The notes under the pieces were generated by a model. That model ran no database searches. It worked only from the letters and a program-made list of their open reading frames with translations, and was not told the origin of the DNA. Position numbers and translations under genes: made by a program. This document shows positions 41,186-51,293 of a stretch of DNA of 64,000 bases, one piece after another. This DNA comes from Hyphomicrobium_B sp001006785 (GTDB lineage: Bacteria; Pseudomonadota; Alphaproteobacteria; Rhizobiales; Hyphomicrobiaceae), in contig NZ_CDHO01000003.1 of NCBI RefSeq assembly GCF_001006785.1, forward strand, positions 1,860,001 through 1,924,000, read 5' to 3'. Within the stretch, counting starts at the first letter, position 1; every line of letters begins with the position of its first letter.

Positions 41186-42763
41186 ATGAATGTGGAACTG
41201 ACGACCAAAGGCCGGTACGCGGTCATGGCGATGGCAGATCTCGCTGCCCACGCCGATCGAGCTGCTGTTCCGCTTTCGTCAGTGGCGGAACGTCAGCATC
41301 TTCCGCTGTCCTATCTCGAACAGCTTTTCGTCCCACTTCGTCGCTCCGGTCTGGTTGAAAGCGCGCGCGGACGCGCTGGCGGCTATCGCCTCTCGAAAAA
41401 GCCCGAAGAAATTTCCATTGCGGCCGTGATGGCCGCCGTCGAGGAAGTCACGCACTTCACGCGTTGCACCGATAACGATCCGCGCTGCTCGGTTGGGACG
41501 CCCTGCCTGACGCACGGTTTGTGGAGCGCGCTGAGCAGGGCAACGTCGGAGTTTCTCGAATCCGTCAGTCTCGCCGACGTTTTGCCCGGCGGAGAATTCG
41601 CCGTGAAAGCGGCGGCGACCGTCACGGAGTCGCCTGCGTCCCCGAGGCGCGCTTATCTCGACTACAACGCGACCGCGCCGCTGTGCTCGGAAGCGAAGGT
41701 GGCGATGATCGAAGCACTCGACGTCGTTGGAAATCCGTCCTCGGTTCACATGGAAGGCCGTCGCGCGAGAGGCGTTGTGGAATCGGCGCGCGAGAGCGTT
41801 GCCCGTCTCGTCGGCGCGAAGCCGTCCGAAGTCGTTTTCACCAGCGGCGCGTCGGAGGCGAATGCGTGGGTCATGGCGCAGCCGTGGCAAACAATTTTGA
41901 CGAGCGGCATCGAGCACGACTCGGTTCTTGCTCCGGCGCACGCGGCAAAGTGCAACGTCGTTGAACTTGCGACCGGCCGCGACGGCGTCGTGTGCGTCGA
42001 ACAGATCGCAGAGTACGTATTGAAGCATGGCGTGCCTCGCCCGGCCGTCATCGCGCTGCAAATGGCGAACAACGAAACCGGCGTCATTCAGCCGGTCGGT
42101 GAAGTCGCCGAATTCGCGCGCGCGCATGGCATTCTCATGCATTCCGATGCGGTGCAGGCGACAGGCCGTGTGCCGGTGGATTTCGCCGCCCTCGGGCTCG
42201 ATACGATGGCGATCTCGGCGCACAAGCTCGGCGGCCCGAAAGGCATTGGCGCATTGATCATTCGTGACCATCTTGATCTCGTGCCGATGCTGCGTGGCGG
42301 AGGCCAGGAACGCCGCCGTCGCGCTGGGACGGAGAACGTCGCGGCGATCGCTGGCTTTGGCGCCGCGGCCGAAGCCGCGCATGCCGAACTTCGCAGCATG
42401 GCGGCGGTTGAATCATTGCGCGACGATCTCGAAGCGCACATTCGCGCAATCAGTCCGCGCGCCGAGATTATCGGAGAAGCATCGCCCCGCATCGGCAACA
42501 CCATCGCGGTCGCACTGCCGGGCAAGCTGGCGGAGACCTTGGTGATCCGCCTCGATCTGGCGGGCGTCGCAGTCAGCGCGGGCTCGGCCTGTTCGTCTGG
42601 CAAAGTCGGCGCCAGCCACGTGCTCGAAGCGATGGGGCTCGGCCCCGAAATCGCGTCCGGAACGATCCGCATCAGTCTTGGGCGCGAAACGACGAAAGAC
42701 GACATCGCGGCGTTTGTCGCAGCCTGGCAAGCGATTGCCGGCTCGCAGGCGATCGCCGCTTGA
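41186..42763 (+). CDS. Fused IscR/Rrf2-type regulator and IscS/NifS-type cysteine desulfurase
   Basis: A 525-residue single open frame. Residues 1-135 are a complete Rrf2 regulator: MNVELTTKGRYAVMAMADLA, wing segment GLVESARGRAGGYRLS and cluster ligands Cys94, Cys101, Cys107 and His110 in RCTDNDPRCSVGTPCLTH. A linker of about 20 residues (GGEFAVKAAATVTESPASPR) leads to a full cysteine desulfurase (156-525): RAYLDYNATAPL, GNPSSVH, PLP Lys347 in ISAHKLGGPKG and catalytic Cys469 in SAGSACSSGK. The parts normally exist as two genes. An internal GTG (41603-41605) with GGAG eight bases upstream could also yield the desulfurase alone. The gene heads the SUF operon. Confidence 0.88.
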   Translation: MNVELTTKGRYAVMAMADLAAHADRAAVPLSSVAERQHLPLSYLEQLFVPLRRSGLVESARGRAGGYRLSKKPEEISIAAVMAAVEEVTHFTRCTDNDPRCSVGTPCLTHGLWSALSRATSEFLESVSLADVLPGGEFAVKAAATVTESPASPRRAYLDYNATAPLCSEAKVAMIEALDVVGNPSSVHMEGRRARGVVESARESVARLVGAKPSEVVFTSGASEANAWVMAQPWQTILTSGIEHDSVLAPAHAAKCNVVELATGRDGVVCVEQIAEYVLKHGVPRPAVIALQMANNETGVIQPVGEVAEFARAHGILMHSDAVQATGRVPVDFAALGLDTMAISAHKLGGPKGIGALIIRDHLDLVPMLRGGGQERRRRAGTENVAAIAGFGAAAEAAHAELRSMAAVESLRDDLEAHIRAISPRAEIIGEASPRIGNTIAVALPGKLAETLVIRLDLAGVAVSAGSACSSGKVGASHVLEAMGLGPEIASGTIRISLGRETTKDDIAAFVAAWQAIAGSQAIAA

Positions 42764-42819
42764 AGAACAAATTTGGTTGAAGGGCCGCGCTTGCGGCATT
42801 GTTGAAAGAGAGACGAGAA

Positions 42820-44289
<1,470 letters not shown>

Positions 44290-44453
44290 GAATTCCTTCT
44301 CCCCGCCCTTCGCGGGGAGAAGGTCAGGATAAGGGGCAGAGGCTGGCGCCGCGGTATGCGGCTGCGCCTCTCCCCGAGCCTCTTCCCATAACAATGGGAA
44401 GAGGGAGAGAAACGAGGCCGACAGGCCAAACAGGTACTTCAGAGGTAAGTAAG
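44290..44453. repeat. Compound palindromic repeat between sufB and sufC
   Basis: Two perfect hairpins flank a weaker one. The first is CCTTCTCCCCGC/GCGGGGAGAAGG (44295-44323, 12-bp stem). The second is CCTCTTCCCAT/ATGGGAAGAGG (44379-44404, 11-bp stem). The centre (about 44338-44370) has an imperfect GAGGC...GCCTC fold. The composition fits rhizobial intergenic palindromes. No T-run follows the stems, so transcription may continue to sufC, although sufC levels or mRNA stability could change. Confidence 0.75.
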
Positions 44454-45209
44454 ATGCTCGAAATTAAAGATCTGCACGTAAAGCTCGAAGACGAAGATCG
44501 CGTGATCCTGAAGGGATTGTCGCTCACTGTTCCAAAAGGCGAAGTTCACGCGATCATGGGACCGAACGGTTCCGGCAAATCGACGCTCGCTTACGTGCTC
44601 GCAGGCCGCGCCGGCTATGAAGTCACCGGCGGCGACATTCTCTGGAACGGCGAATCCATTCTGGAAATGGAACCCGACGAGCGCGCCGCGAAAGGCGTCT
44701 TCCTCGCGTTTCAGTATCCGATGGAAATCCCTGGCGTCGCCGGCCTGACGTTCCTCCGCACGGCGATGAACGCGGTGAGAAAGAAGCGCGGCGAAGCCGA
44801 GCTGACGACGCCCGCCTTCATGAAGATCGTCAAGGAAAAGGGCGAAAAGCTCAACATTGACGTCAACATGCTGAAGCGCCCCGTCAACGTCGGCTTCTCG
44901 GGCGGCGAGAAGAAGCGTTCCGAGATTCTGCAGATGGCTCTGCTCGAGCCGACGCTCTGCGTGCTGGATGAAACCGATTCCGGCCTCGACATCGACGCAC
45001 TGCGCGTCGTTGCCGAAGGCGTCAACGCGCTTCGCGACAAGGATCGCGCGTTCCTCGTCATCACGCACTATCAGCGGCTCTTGAACTATATCGTCCCCGA
45101 CAAGGTTCACGTCTTGGCCGACGGCCGCATTCAGAAAACAGGCGGCAAGGAACTCGCACTCGAACTCGAGAAATCGGGATACGCGGACTTCACCGGCAAG
45201 GCAGCGTGA
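44454..45209 (+). CDS. sufC: Fe-S cluster assembly ATPase SufC
   Basis: A 251-residue ABC-type ATPase that powers conformational change of SufB-SufD during cluster assembly. Walker A is GPNGSGKST near residue 37, the signature is GFSGGEKKRSEILQM near 145, Walker B with the Glu switch is CVLDETDSGLD near 170 and the H loop is VITHYQRLL near 202. ATG 44454 is preceded by AGAGGTAAG. The stop overlaps the region of the sufD ATG (45211), implying tight coupling. No membrane segment; cytoplasmic. Confidence 0.97.
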   Translation: MLEIKDLHVKLEDEDRVILKGLSLTVPKGEVHAIMGPNGSGKSTLAYVLAGRAGYEVTGGDILWNGESILEMEPDERAAKGVFLAFQYPMEIPGVAGLTFLRTAMNAVRKKRGEAELTTPAFMKIVKEKGEKLNIDVNMLKRPVNVGFSGGEKKRSEILQMALLEPTLCVLDETDSGLDIDALRVVAEGVNALRDKDRAFLVITHYQRLLNYIVPDKVHVLADGRIQKTGGKELALELEKSGYADFTGKAA

Positions 45210-45210
45210 C

Positions 45211-46545
45211 ATGAACGTGGCATTGATGAAAACAAAGGCCGAGCAGGCGCTGACGGAGGCTTTCGAAGCGTCCGCCGCCAAGTTGCCGGGAAGCGCTGCG
45301 GTCAAGGCGCGGCGAGCTGAAGCCATCGGTGCATTCGGGTCTCTCGGCCTGCCGCACCGGCGCATCGAGGAATGGAAGTACACGGACCTGCGCGGCAATC
45401 TGAAGGACGTGCTGCCGCCGGCTATCCACGATGAAACCCCGCTGACGATCGCAGAATTGATCGTCGCGCTCGGGCCGCTTGCCCACGTCGATGCGCATCG
45501 CATCGCCTTCGTCAACGGCCATCACCGTGCGGAATTCAATGACTTGAGGGATGCCTCGGGCCTCGATGTGACGACGCTCGGAAAAACGCTTTCATCCGCG
45601 CCGACGAACGTCGCCGACGCGCTGACGAAGTCCGACGCCAACGGCGCGATCGCAGCGCTCAATGCGGCCTTCATGACCGACGGCGCCATCGTGCGCGTCG
45701 CCGACAAGGCGACGTTGGCGAAGCCGCTGCTCGTCGTGTTCGTGCGGGCCGGAAGTGCCAAACAGACCGTGACCGTTCGCAACTTCGTCTCGATTGGCGA
45801 CGCTGCCACAGCGACGATCATCGAAGCGCACGTCGTGCTTCCGGGTTCCGCAATTGAATCTCAAGGCAACGCGCTCACCGAAGTCAGCGTCGGAAAAGGC
45901 GCGACCCTGCATCATGCCAAGGTCGCGGTCGATGACGGCAAATGCCTGCATCTCGCCGATTGGGACGTGGTTCTAGGAGCCGATGCAACGTATCGCGGCT
46001 TCCAGTTTTCGTCCGGCCTCGGGCTGGCGCGCAACGAGATCAACGTCCGCTACGCCGGTGAACACGGCAAGCTCGATTTGTCCGGCGCCTACATGGCCCG
46101 CGCGCACGAGCACGTCGATACCACGCTCGTCGTCGATCACGCAGTGCCCAACTGCGAGAGCCGCGAGCTGTTCAAGGGCGTGCTCGACGATCATGGTCGC
46201 GGCGTATTCCAGGGCAAGATCATCGTTCGGCCGGATGCCCAGAAAACCGACGGCAAGCAAATGGCTCAGGCTCTGATGCTGTCGGCGGATGCCGAATTCG
46301 ACTCGAAGCCCGAGCTTGAAATCTTCGCCGACGATGTCGTCTGCGGTCACGGCACGACATCCGCCGAGCTTGATGCCGACCTGCTCTTTTATTGCCGGTC
46401 GCGCGGTATTCCGGAAGCTGAGGCGCGCGCGTTGATGATCGAGTCCTTCATCGGCGAAGCGATCGACAAGGTCGAAAATCCGGAGCTTCACACGGCGTTG
46501 ATGGCGTTTGCGGTCAATTGGCTTTCAAACGCGGCACGCGGATAG
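45211..46545 (+). CDS. sufD: Fe-S cluster assembly protein SufD
   Basis: A 444-residue SufB paralogue that pairs with SufB and SufC in the scaffold. N-terminal helices hold RRIEEWKYTDLRG, a typical SufD motif. The central beta-helix includes GKGATLHHAKVAVDDGKCLH, and the C-terminal block is FADDVVCGHGTTSAELDADL, then FYCRSRGIPEAEARALMIES. The conserved Cys-Gly-His (VCGHG) lies near residue 375 and is implicated in cluster formation at the SufB-SufD interface in E. coli. The ATG starts one base after the sufC stop. Confidence 0.96.
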   Translation: MNVALMKTKAEQALTEAFEASAAKLPGSAAVKARRAEAIGAFGSLGLPHRRIEEWKYTDLRGNLKDVLPPAIHDETPLTIAELIVALGPLAHVDAHRIAFVNGHHRAEFNDLRDASGLDVTTLGKTLSSAPTNVADALTKSDANGAIAALNAAFMTDGAIVRVADKATLAKPLLVVFVRAGSAKQTVTVRNFVSIGDAATATIIEAHVVLPGSAIESQGNALTEVSVGKGATLHHAKVAVDDGKCLHLADWDVVLGADATYRGFQFSSGLGLARNEINVRYAGEHGKLDLSGAYMARAHEHVDTTLVVDHAVPNCESRELFKGVLDDHGRGVFQGKIIVRPDAQKTDGKQMAQALMLSADAEFDSKPELEIFADDVVCGHGTTSAELDADLLFYCRSRGIPEAEARALMIESFIGEAIDKVENPELHTALMAFAVNWLSNAARG

Positions 46546-46553
46546 GATTTTGA

Positions 46554-47837
46554 ATGGGAAGTGAAACGAAAGTTGCCGCTGTGCGCAGCGCCGCGTCGCA
46601 ATCGGGCCTCACCGCCGCGCCTTACGACGTGGAGCTTATTCGCGCCGACTTCCCGATCCTGTTTCGCGAGGTCCACGACCGCCCGCTCGTTTATCTCGAC
46701 AACGGCGCGTCGGCTCAGAAGCCGCGCTCCGTCATAGAAGCGATGGACTATGCCTATCGCTTCGAATACGCGAACGTGCATCGCGGCCTGCACCATCTCT
46801 CGAACGTCGCGACCGATCATTACGAGACGGCACGCGAGACGGCGCGCCGCTTTCTCAACGCCGAGCATTCGGACGAGATCATTTTCACTCGCAACGCGAC
46901 CGGCGCGATCAACCTCGTCGCGCGCTCCTTCGGCGAGCCGCGCATCGGCGAGGGCGACGAGATCGTCATCACGATCATGGAGCATCACGCCAATATCGTG
47001 CCGTGGCATTTTCTGCGCGAGCGCAACGGCGCGGTGCTGAAATGGGCGCCGATGACCGATCGCGGCGAGCTGCTCGTAGACAAGTTGGATCAGCTGATCA
47101 CCAAGCGCACGAAGCTCGTCGCCGTCACGCATATGTCGAACGTGCTCGGCACGATCAATCCGGTGAAGGAGATCGTGCGCATCGCTCACGCCAAGGGCGT
47201 GCCGGTTCTGATCGACGGGAGCCAGTCGGCTGTGCACATGACCGTCGACGTGCGCGACCTCGATTGCGATTTCTACGTCTTCACGGGTCACAAGACCTAC
47301 GGGCCGTCGGGCATCGGCGTGCTCTACGCCAAGCGCGAGCATCTGGAATCGATGCCGCCCTACGAAGGCGGCGGCGATATGATCGAGCACGTCTCCGTCG
47401 ATCGCATCACCTACGCGAAGGCGCCGCATCGCTTCGAAGCCGGAACGCCCGCGATCGTCGAAGCCGTGGGTTTGAACGCGGCGCTGAACTACATGATGCA
47501 GATCGGCCGCGACCGCATCGCGCGTTACGAAGCCGAACTCGGCGCCTACGCCGCCGAACGGTTAAGCGAGCTTCCGTGGTTGAAGCTTTACGGCACGGCG
47601 CCCGGCAAAGGCGCGATCTTCTCGTTCACAATTGACGGCCTGCATCCGCACGACGTCTCGACGATCATCGATCGCTCGGGCGTCGCGATCCGCGCTGGAC
47701 ACCATTGCGCGCAGCCGCTGATGGAACGTTTGGGCGTGACGGCAACCTGCCGTGCCTCGTTCGCATTGTACAACACTAAAGCCGAGGCTGACGCGCTCGT
47801 GACAGCGCTCACCAAGGCTCATGATCTCTTTACGTAA
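46554..47837 (+). CDS. sufS: Cysteine desulfurase SufS
   Basis: A 427-residue group II cysteine desulfurase that delivers sulfur for SUF. The PLP Lys is K247 in TGHKTYGPSG and the catalytic Cys is C385 in RAGHHCAQPLMERLGV. Other marks are LDNGASAQKPRSVIEAM, YANVHRGLHHLSN and ETARRFLNAE. The first 20 residues are a variable extension. It starts eight bases after sufD. Together with the fused enzyme at 41186 this operon encodes two desulfurases of different types. No SufE or SufU is seen in the window, so the sulfur acceptor is unclear. Confidence 0.96.
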   Translation: MGSETKVAAVRSAASQSGLTAAPYDVELIRADFPILFREVHDRPLVYLDNGASAQKPRSVIEAMDYAYRFEYANVHRGLHHLSNVATDHYETARETARRFLNAEHSDEIIFTRNATGAINLVARSFGEPRIGEGDEIVITIMEHHANIVPWHFLRERNGAVLKWAPMTDRGELLVDKLDQLITKRTKLVAVTHMSNVLGTINPVKEIVRIAHAKGVPVLIDGSQSAVHMTVDVRDLDCDFYVFTGHKTYGPSGIGVLYAKREHLESMPPYEGGGDMIEHVSVDRITYAKAPHRFEAGTPAIVEAVGLNAALNYMMQIGRDRIARYEAELGAYAAERLSELPWLKLYGTAPGKGAIFSFTIDGLHPHDVSTIIDRSGVAIRAGHHCAQPLMERLGVTATCRASFALYNTKAEADALVTALTKAHDLFT

Positions 47838-47849
47838 GGAGCTTCCAAA

Positions 47850-48311
47850 ATGGATGGGAAGCATATGACCGATGAGCGCGAAGCTTTGAAGACGGCCGTC
47901 GAGGCGTTGGACACGCCAGTCACCGCGCCATCAGCCGACGGCAACGCGACAGCAAGCGCGGAATCGCCTGCGCCAAGCACATCGTCGGCCTTGTCGGCGG
48001 AAGAAATCGATCGTCTGACAAACGATATCGTCGCCGCGCTGAAGACTGTTTACGACCCTGAAATTCCGGCCGACATCTACGAGCTGGGGTTGATCTACAA
48101 GGTCGAGATCGACGATGATCGCAACGTCGTCATCGATATGACGCTCACCGCGCCCGGCTGTCCGGTCGCGGGCGAAATGCCGGTCTGGGTTGAAAACGCC
48201 GTCAGCGCCGTCCCGGGCGTTGCCCACACGAAGGTCAACATCGTGTTTACCCCGCCCTGGGATCAGAGCCGCATGTCGGACGAAGCCCGTCTTGCGATCG
48301 GTATGTTCTGA
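47850..48311 (+). CDS. sufT: SUF system protein SufT (MIP18/DUF59 family)
   Basis: A 153-residue protein. The N-terminal 50 residues are low-complexity (TAPSADGNATASAESPAPST). Residues 55-150 are the DUF59/MIP18 domain: VYDPEIPADIYELGLIYKVE, MTLTAPGCPVAGEMPVWVEN and VNIVFTPPWDQSRMS. The single Cys in APGCPVAG is the conserved one. SufT-like proteins help mature Fe-S proteins, in some bacteria under heavy demand. ATG 47850 is preceded by GGAG at eight bases; a second ATG 15 bases on is possible. Confidence 0.92.
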   Translation: MDGKHMTDEREALKTAVEALDTPVTAPSADGNATASAESPAPSTSSALSAEEIDRLTNDIVAALKTVYDPEIPADIYELGLIYKVEIDDDRNVVIDMTLTAPGCPVAGEMPVWVENAVSAVPGVAHTKVNIVFTPPWDQSRMSDEARLAIGMF

Positions 48312-48374
48312 TGTACCTCGTATTTGGCTCGCGAATACCCATATACTTGGCCGGTTCGAACCACGGAGGCGCGC

Positions 48375-48761
48375 GTGCCCTCGCTTAGAATGATACCAAA
48401 AGTCATGACGTTGACGGACGCCGCTGCGGCGCGCGTCGCGGCGTTGATTGCCCAGAAGCCCGGCGTCAAGGCGCTGAAGATCGGCATCAAGAAGGGCGGC
48501 TGCGCGGGCATGGAATATACGATGACGTGGGCTGATCAGATCGGGAAGTTCGACGAGGTGATCGAGGACAAGGGCGCGACCGTGCTCATCGATCCCGCCG
48601 CGATCATGTATCTGCTCGGCACCGAGATGGACTTCAAAACGGACAAGCTTTCATCGCAGTTCGTATTCAACAATCCGAACCAGAAGAGCGCGTGCGGCTG
48701 CGGCGAGAGCGTCAATCTCGAACCGGCCGTGCCGGAAGGCTTCGCGCCAGCCGATCGGTAA
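48375..48761 (+). CDS. sufA: A-type Fe-S carrier SufA
   Basis: A 128-residue A-type carrier that passes clusters from the SUF scaffold to target proteins. The three conserved Cys are visible: one in IKKGGCAGMEYTM and two in SACGCGESV near the C-terminus. GTG 48375 (MPSLRMIPKVMTLTDAAAAR) is the start because GGAGG lies five bases before it; ATG at 48390 is an alternative. It closes the SUF operon; the preceding gap of 63 bases has no obvious terminator. Confidence 0.94.
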   Translation: MPSLRMIPKVMTLTDAAAARVAALIAQKPGVKALKIGIKKGGCAGMEYTMTWADQIGKFDEVIEDKGATVLIDPAAIMYLLGTEMDFKTDKLSSQFVFNNPNQKSACGCGESVNLEPAVPEGFAPADR

Positions 48762-48856
48762 CAAGCCGTTGGGTCTGATGTTTTCCGAGACGCCGCTGCT
48801 CTAGCGACGCCTCGTATGTTTTCATTTCCTCCGAAGCGTCGTTCGTTACGCAGGAG

Positions 48857-49129
48857 TCAGCGCATTCGCTCGCTGTTATAACCGCGCCACTCTTCACTGG
48901 CCGGGACGTAGGCTCGCCCATTGTGGATGATGTAGGCGTGGGAAGGGCCAACGGGCAACGTTGTGGCAGCCGGCGGCGAGGCGCCGTTGTGCTGCTCCTG
49001 GTAGAAGCCCCAATTCTCCGGATCGCCGTTTGCGTAGCCCAGATAGAAAGCGCTGGCGGGCAAGCTGAAAACGCAAGCGGATAGTGCCGTCGCAGCGGCC
49101 GCGACGAGAGCTTTTGTCGAGAGGGTCAT
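48857..49129 (-). CDS. Small exported protein of unknown function
   Basis: A 90-residue protein from MTLSTKALVAAAATALSACV, a signal peptide ending near ASA-FYL. A Cys within the hydrophobic stretch (LSACVF) could be a lipobox but is followed by more hydrophobic residues, so export by signal peptidase I is likelier. The mature part is Asn/Gly/Tyr-rich (LGYANGDPENWGFYQEQHNG, HAYIIHNGRAYVPASEEWRG). The family is not recognised. It converges with sufA. Confidence 0.65.
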   Translation of the reverse strand: MTLSTKALVAAAATALSACVFSLPASAFYLGYANGDPENWGFYQEQHNGASPPAATTLPVGPSHAYIIHNGRAYVPASEEWRGYNSERMR

Positions 49130-49335
49130 AGCGCCAAAATCCTTTGGCTGCGGGTCTAGCCGTGCCTCTCCGCCGTCCGAAATCCGCATGTGGTGTGGGC
49201 AGGCGCGCCGACTATAGGCCGGGTGGATTATCATCCCTTCGGTCGGCGGATTAGGCCGGCAACGGCGGCGCCATTGAAGACGCAGCCGATACCGCAACGA
49301 TTGGATTCAGGCGTCGCTTTGCAGTTCGAGCGCGA

Positions 49336-50958
49336 TTAGCCTCGGCCTGGCACCTTTGCAGGGCGTGATGGCTTGCGCATGAACGCCGGAATATTCTCCG
49401 CGAATCCGACGCGCTCGTCATGGCGGGGAGCAGGTTGCGGCTTGCGAACCGGCTCGGCAGCAGGCGAACGCTCCGGCGCAGGACCGCGACGCTGCGGCGC
49501 CTTCGGCTCGTCCGTCCAACTGTCAGCCGCGCGCGGACGCTGAGCAGTCCGCTGAGGTTTATCTCGTGGCGGCTGCTGTTCGTTCGTGCGCGGACGTTCG
49601 CGTTTTGCCTGCTGGGGCGCGGGCGAGGCCGCCTGCGGACGTTCAGCCTTGGACTCCTGCTCACCGCCATGTTGCTCGCGCTGTTGCGGTGCGCCGTTGA
49701 CTTTTCTCGGCTCGGGTTTGCGCGCGTCCCGGTTGCCGTGCGAGCGCCCGGATTTCGCCTGCGAAGCTCCGCGTCCGCCGCGACCCCGGCGTCGTTTGCC
49801 AGCACCCGCGATGTCTTCCTCGCTCGGAGGATCGCCAAGCCAGATCGCAGTTTCGCCGGTCACCTTCTCGATGTCCGCGACGAATTTCAGGTCGTCCGGA
49901 CTGACGAGCGACGCCGAATGACCTTCACGTCCCGCTCGCCCCGTGCGCCCGATGCGATGCACATAATCGTCAGCGGCCCACGGCAGATCGAAATTGAAGA
50001 CGTGCGAAACATCCGGAATGTCGAGGCCACGCGCCGCGACGTCGGAGGCGGCGAGCAGCATGATCTCGCCGTTGCGGAACTTGTCGAGCGTTTCCATTCG
50101 GCTCGTCTGGTCCATGTCGCCGTGGAGCGCGCCGGCGTTGAAACCGTGCTTCGACAGAGATTTGTAAAGCACCGCCACGTCGCGCTTGCGGTTGCAGAAG
50201 ATGATGGCGTTCTTGACGTTGCCGTCGCGGATCAACTCGCGCAGCATCTCGCGTTTCGCCCAGTCTTCTCCGTTCTGGCAGTAGACGAAGCGCTGCGTGA
50301 TCGTCTTCGCCGTCGTAGCCGGCTTGGCGACTTCGATGCGCGTCGGATCCTTCAGGAACTGATCGACGAGCCGGGTGATTTCGGGCGGCATTGTCGCCGA
50401 GAAGAACAGTGTCTGCCGGCGTGGCGGCAGCAGCTTGCAGATTTTCTCGATGTCCGGAATGAACCCCATGTCGAGCATACGGTCGGCTTCGTCGATGACG
50501 AGAATCTCGACGCCCATCAGCATCACGCGTCCGCGTCCGAAATGATCGAGCAGGCGTCCGGGTGTCGCGATCAGAACGTCGACGCCGCGATCGAGCTTCT
50601 TCACCTGATCGTCCATCGACACGCCGCCGATCAGCAGCGCGACGGAGAGCTTATGATTGGTGCCGTACTTCTCGAAGCTCTGCGCAACCTGCGCGGCAAG
50701 CTCGCGCGTCGGCGCCAGGATCAGCGAGCGAGGCATTCGCGCGCGCGCGCGCCCCGTCTCGAGCCGCGTAATCATCGGAAGAACAAAAGAGGCGGTTTTG
50801 CCTGTGCCCGTTTGGGCGATGCCGAGAACGTCACGTCCGGTCAGAGCGACCGGAATGGCTGCGGCTTGAATAGGGGTGGGATTTACATATCCCGCGGCCG
50901 TTACGGCCGCTTGAACCTTGGGCGAAAGCCCGAGGTCAGCGAACGTCTTGCTGTCCAA
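49336..50958 (-). CDS. rhlE: DEAD-box RNA helicase, RhlE type
   Basis: A 540-residue ATP-dependent RNA helicase. Motifs in order: Q motif GYVNPTPIQ, motif I AQTGTGKT, Ia PTRELAAQ, motif II DEAD, motif III SAT, motif IV IIFCNRK, motif V ARGLDI and motif VI HRIGRTGR. The core ends near residue 375. The remaining 165 residues are Arg/Gln/Pro-rich and disordered, typical of RhlE tails that contact RNA or the degradosome. It acts in ribosome assembly and RNA turnover, often at low temperature. Codon use and GC resemble its neighbours. Confidence 0.95.
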   Translation of the reverse strand: MDSKTFADLGLSPKVQAAVTAAGYVNPTPIQAAAIPVALTGRDVLGIAQTGTGKTASFVLPMITRLETGRARARMPRSLILAPTRELAAQVAQSFEKYGTNHKLSVALLIGGVSMDDQVKKLDRGVDVLIATPGRLLDHFGRGRVMLMGVEILVIDEADRMLDMGFIPDIEKICKLLPPRRQTLFFSATMPPEITRLVDQFLKDPTRIEVAKPATTAKTITQRFVYCQNGEDWAKREMLRELIRDGNVKNAIIFCNRKRDVAVLYKSLSKHGFNAGALHGDMDQTSRMETLDKFRNGEIMLLAASDVAARGLDIPDVSHVFNFDLPWAADDYVHRIGRTGRAGREGHSASLVSPDDLKFVADIEKVTGETAIWLGDPPSEEDIAGAGKRRRGRGGRGASQAKSGRSHGNRDARKPEPRKVNGAPQQREQHGGEQESKAERPQAASPAPQQAKRERPRTNEQQPPRDKPQRTAQRPRAADSWTDEPKAPQRRGPAPERSPAAEPVRKPQPAPRHDERVGFAENIPAFMRKPSRPAKVPGRG

Positions 50959-51293
50959 CAGTCAAGGTCTCCATCTGCACAACCCAAAAACTCCGGTGCG
51001 CGAGCACCAGACGTTCGATTGAGAGCGCAGGGGGATAGGTGCCGAAAAGGTCCAAAGCCGAAATGGGAGTGCGGATCAAAATGCGTTAAAAAATGCGCAA
51101 ACTCGATCCCCTGCGCTCCGGCACGCCTGCGTGCTCGCATACATCAGACTGAAGTGCAAGGAAAACTCGGTGGTTTTGCGCCGCCAGGCCGCGCGTTTCT
51201 GTCACGGGCGGCGGCAGCGAAAGCCCGGTCGGGCCCGACAATGAGCGGAGCGGAGACCTCGATCCCCGCCCCGTTGCATAAGATGTGTCGCGA
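50959..51293. other. Intergenic stretch upstream of rhlE
   Basis: About 335 bp between the rhlE start and the aquaporin stop. It must contain the rhlE promoter and leader. I saw no small gene, tRNA or strong hairpin terminator in it. Confidence 0.5.
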
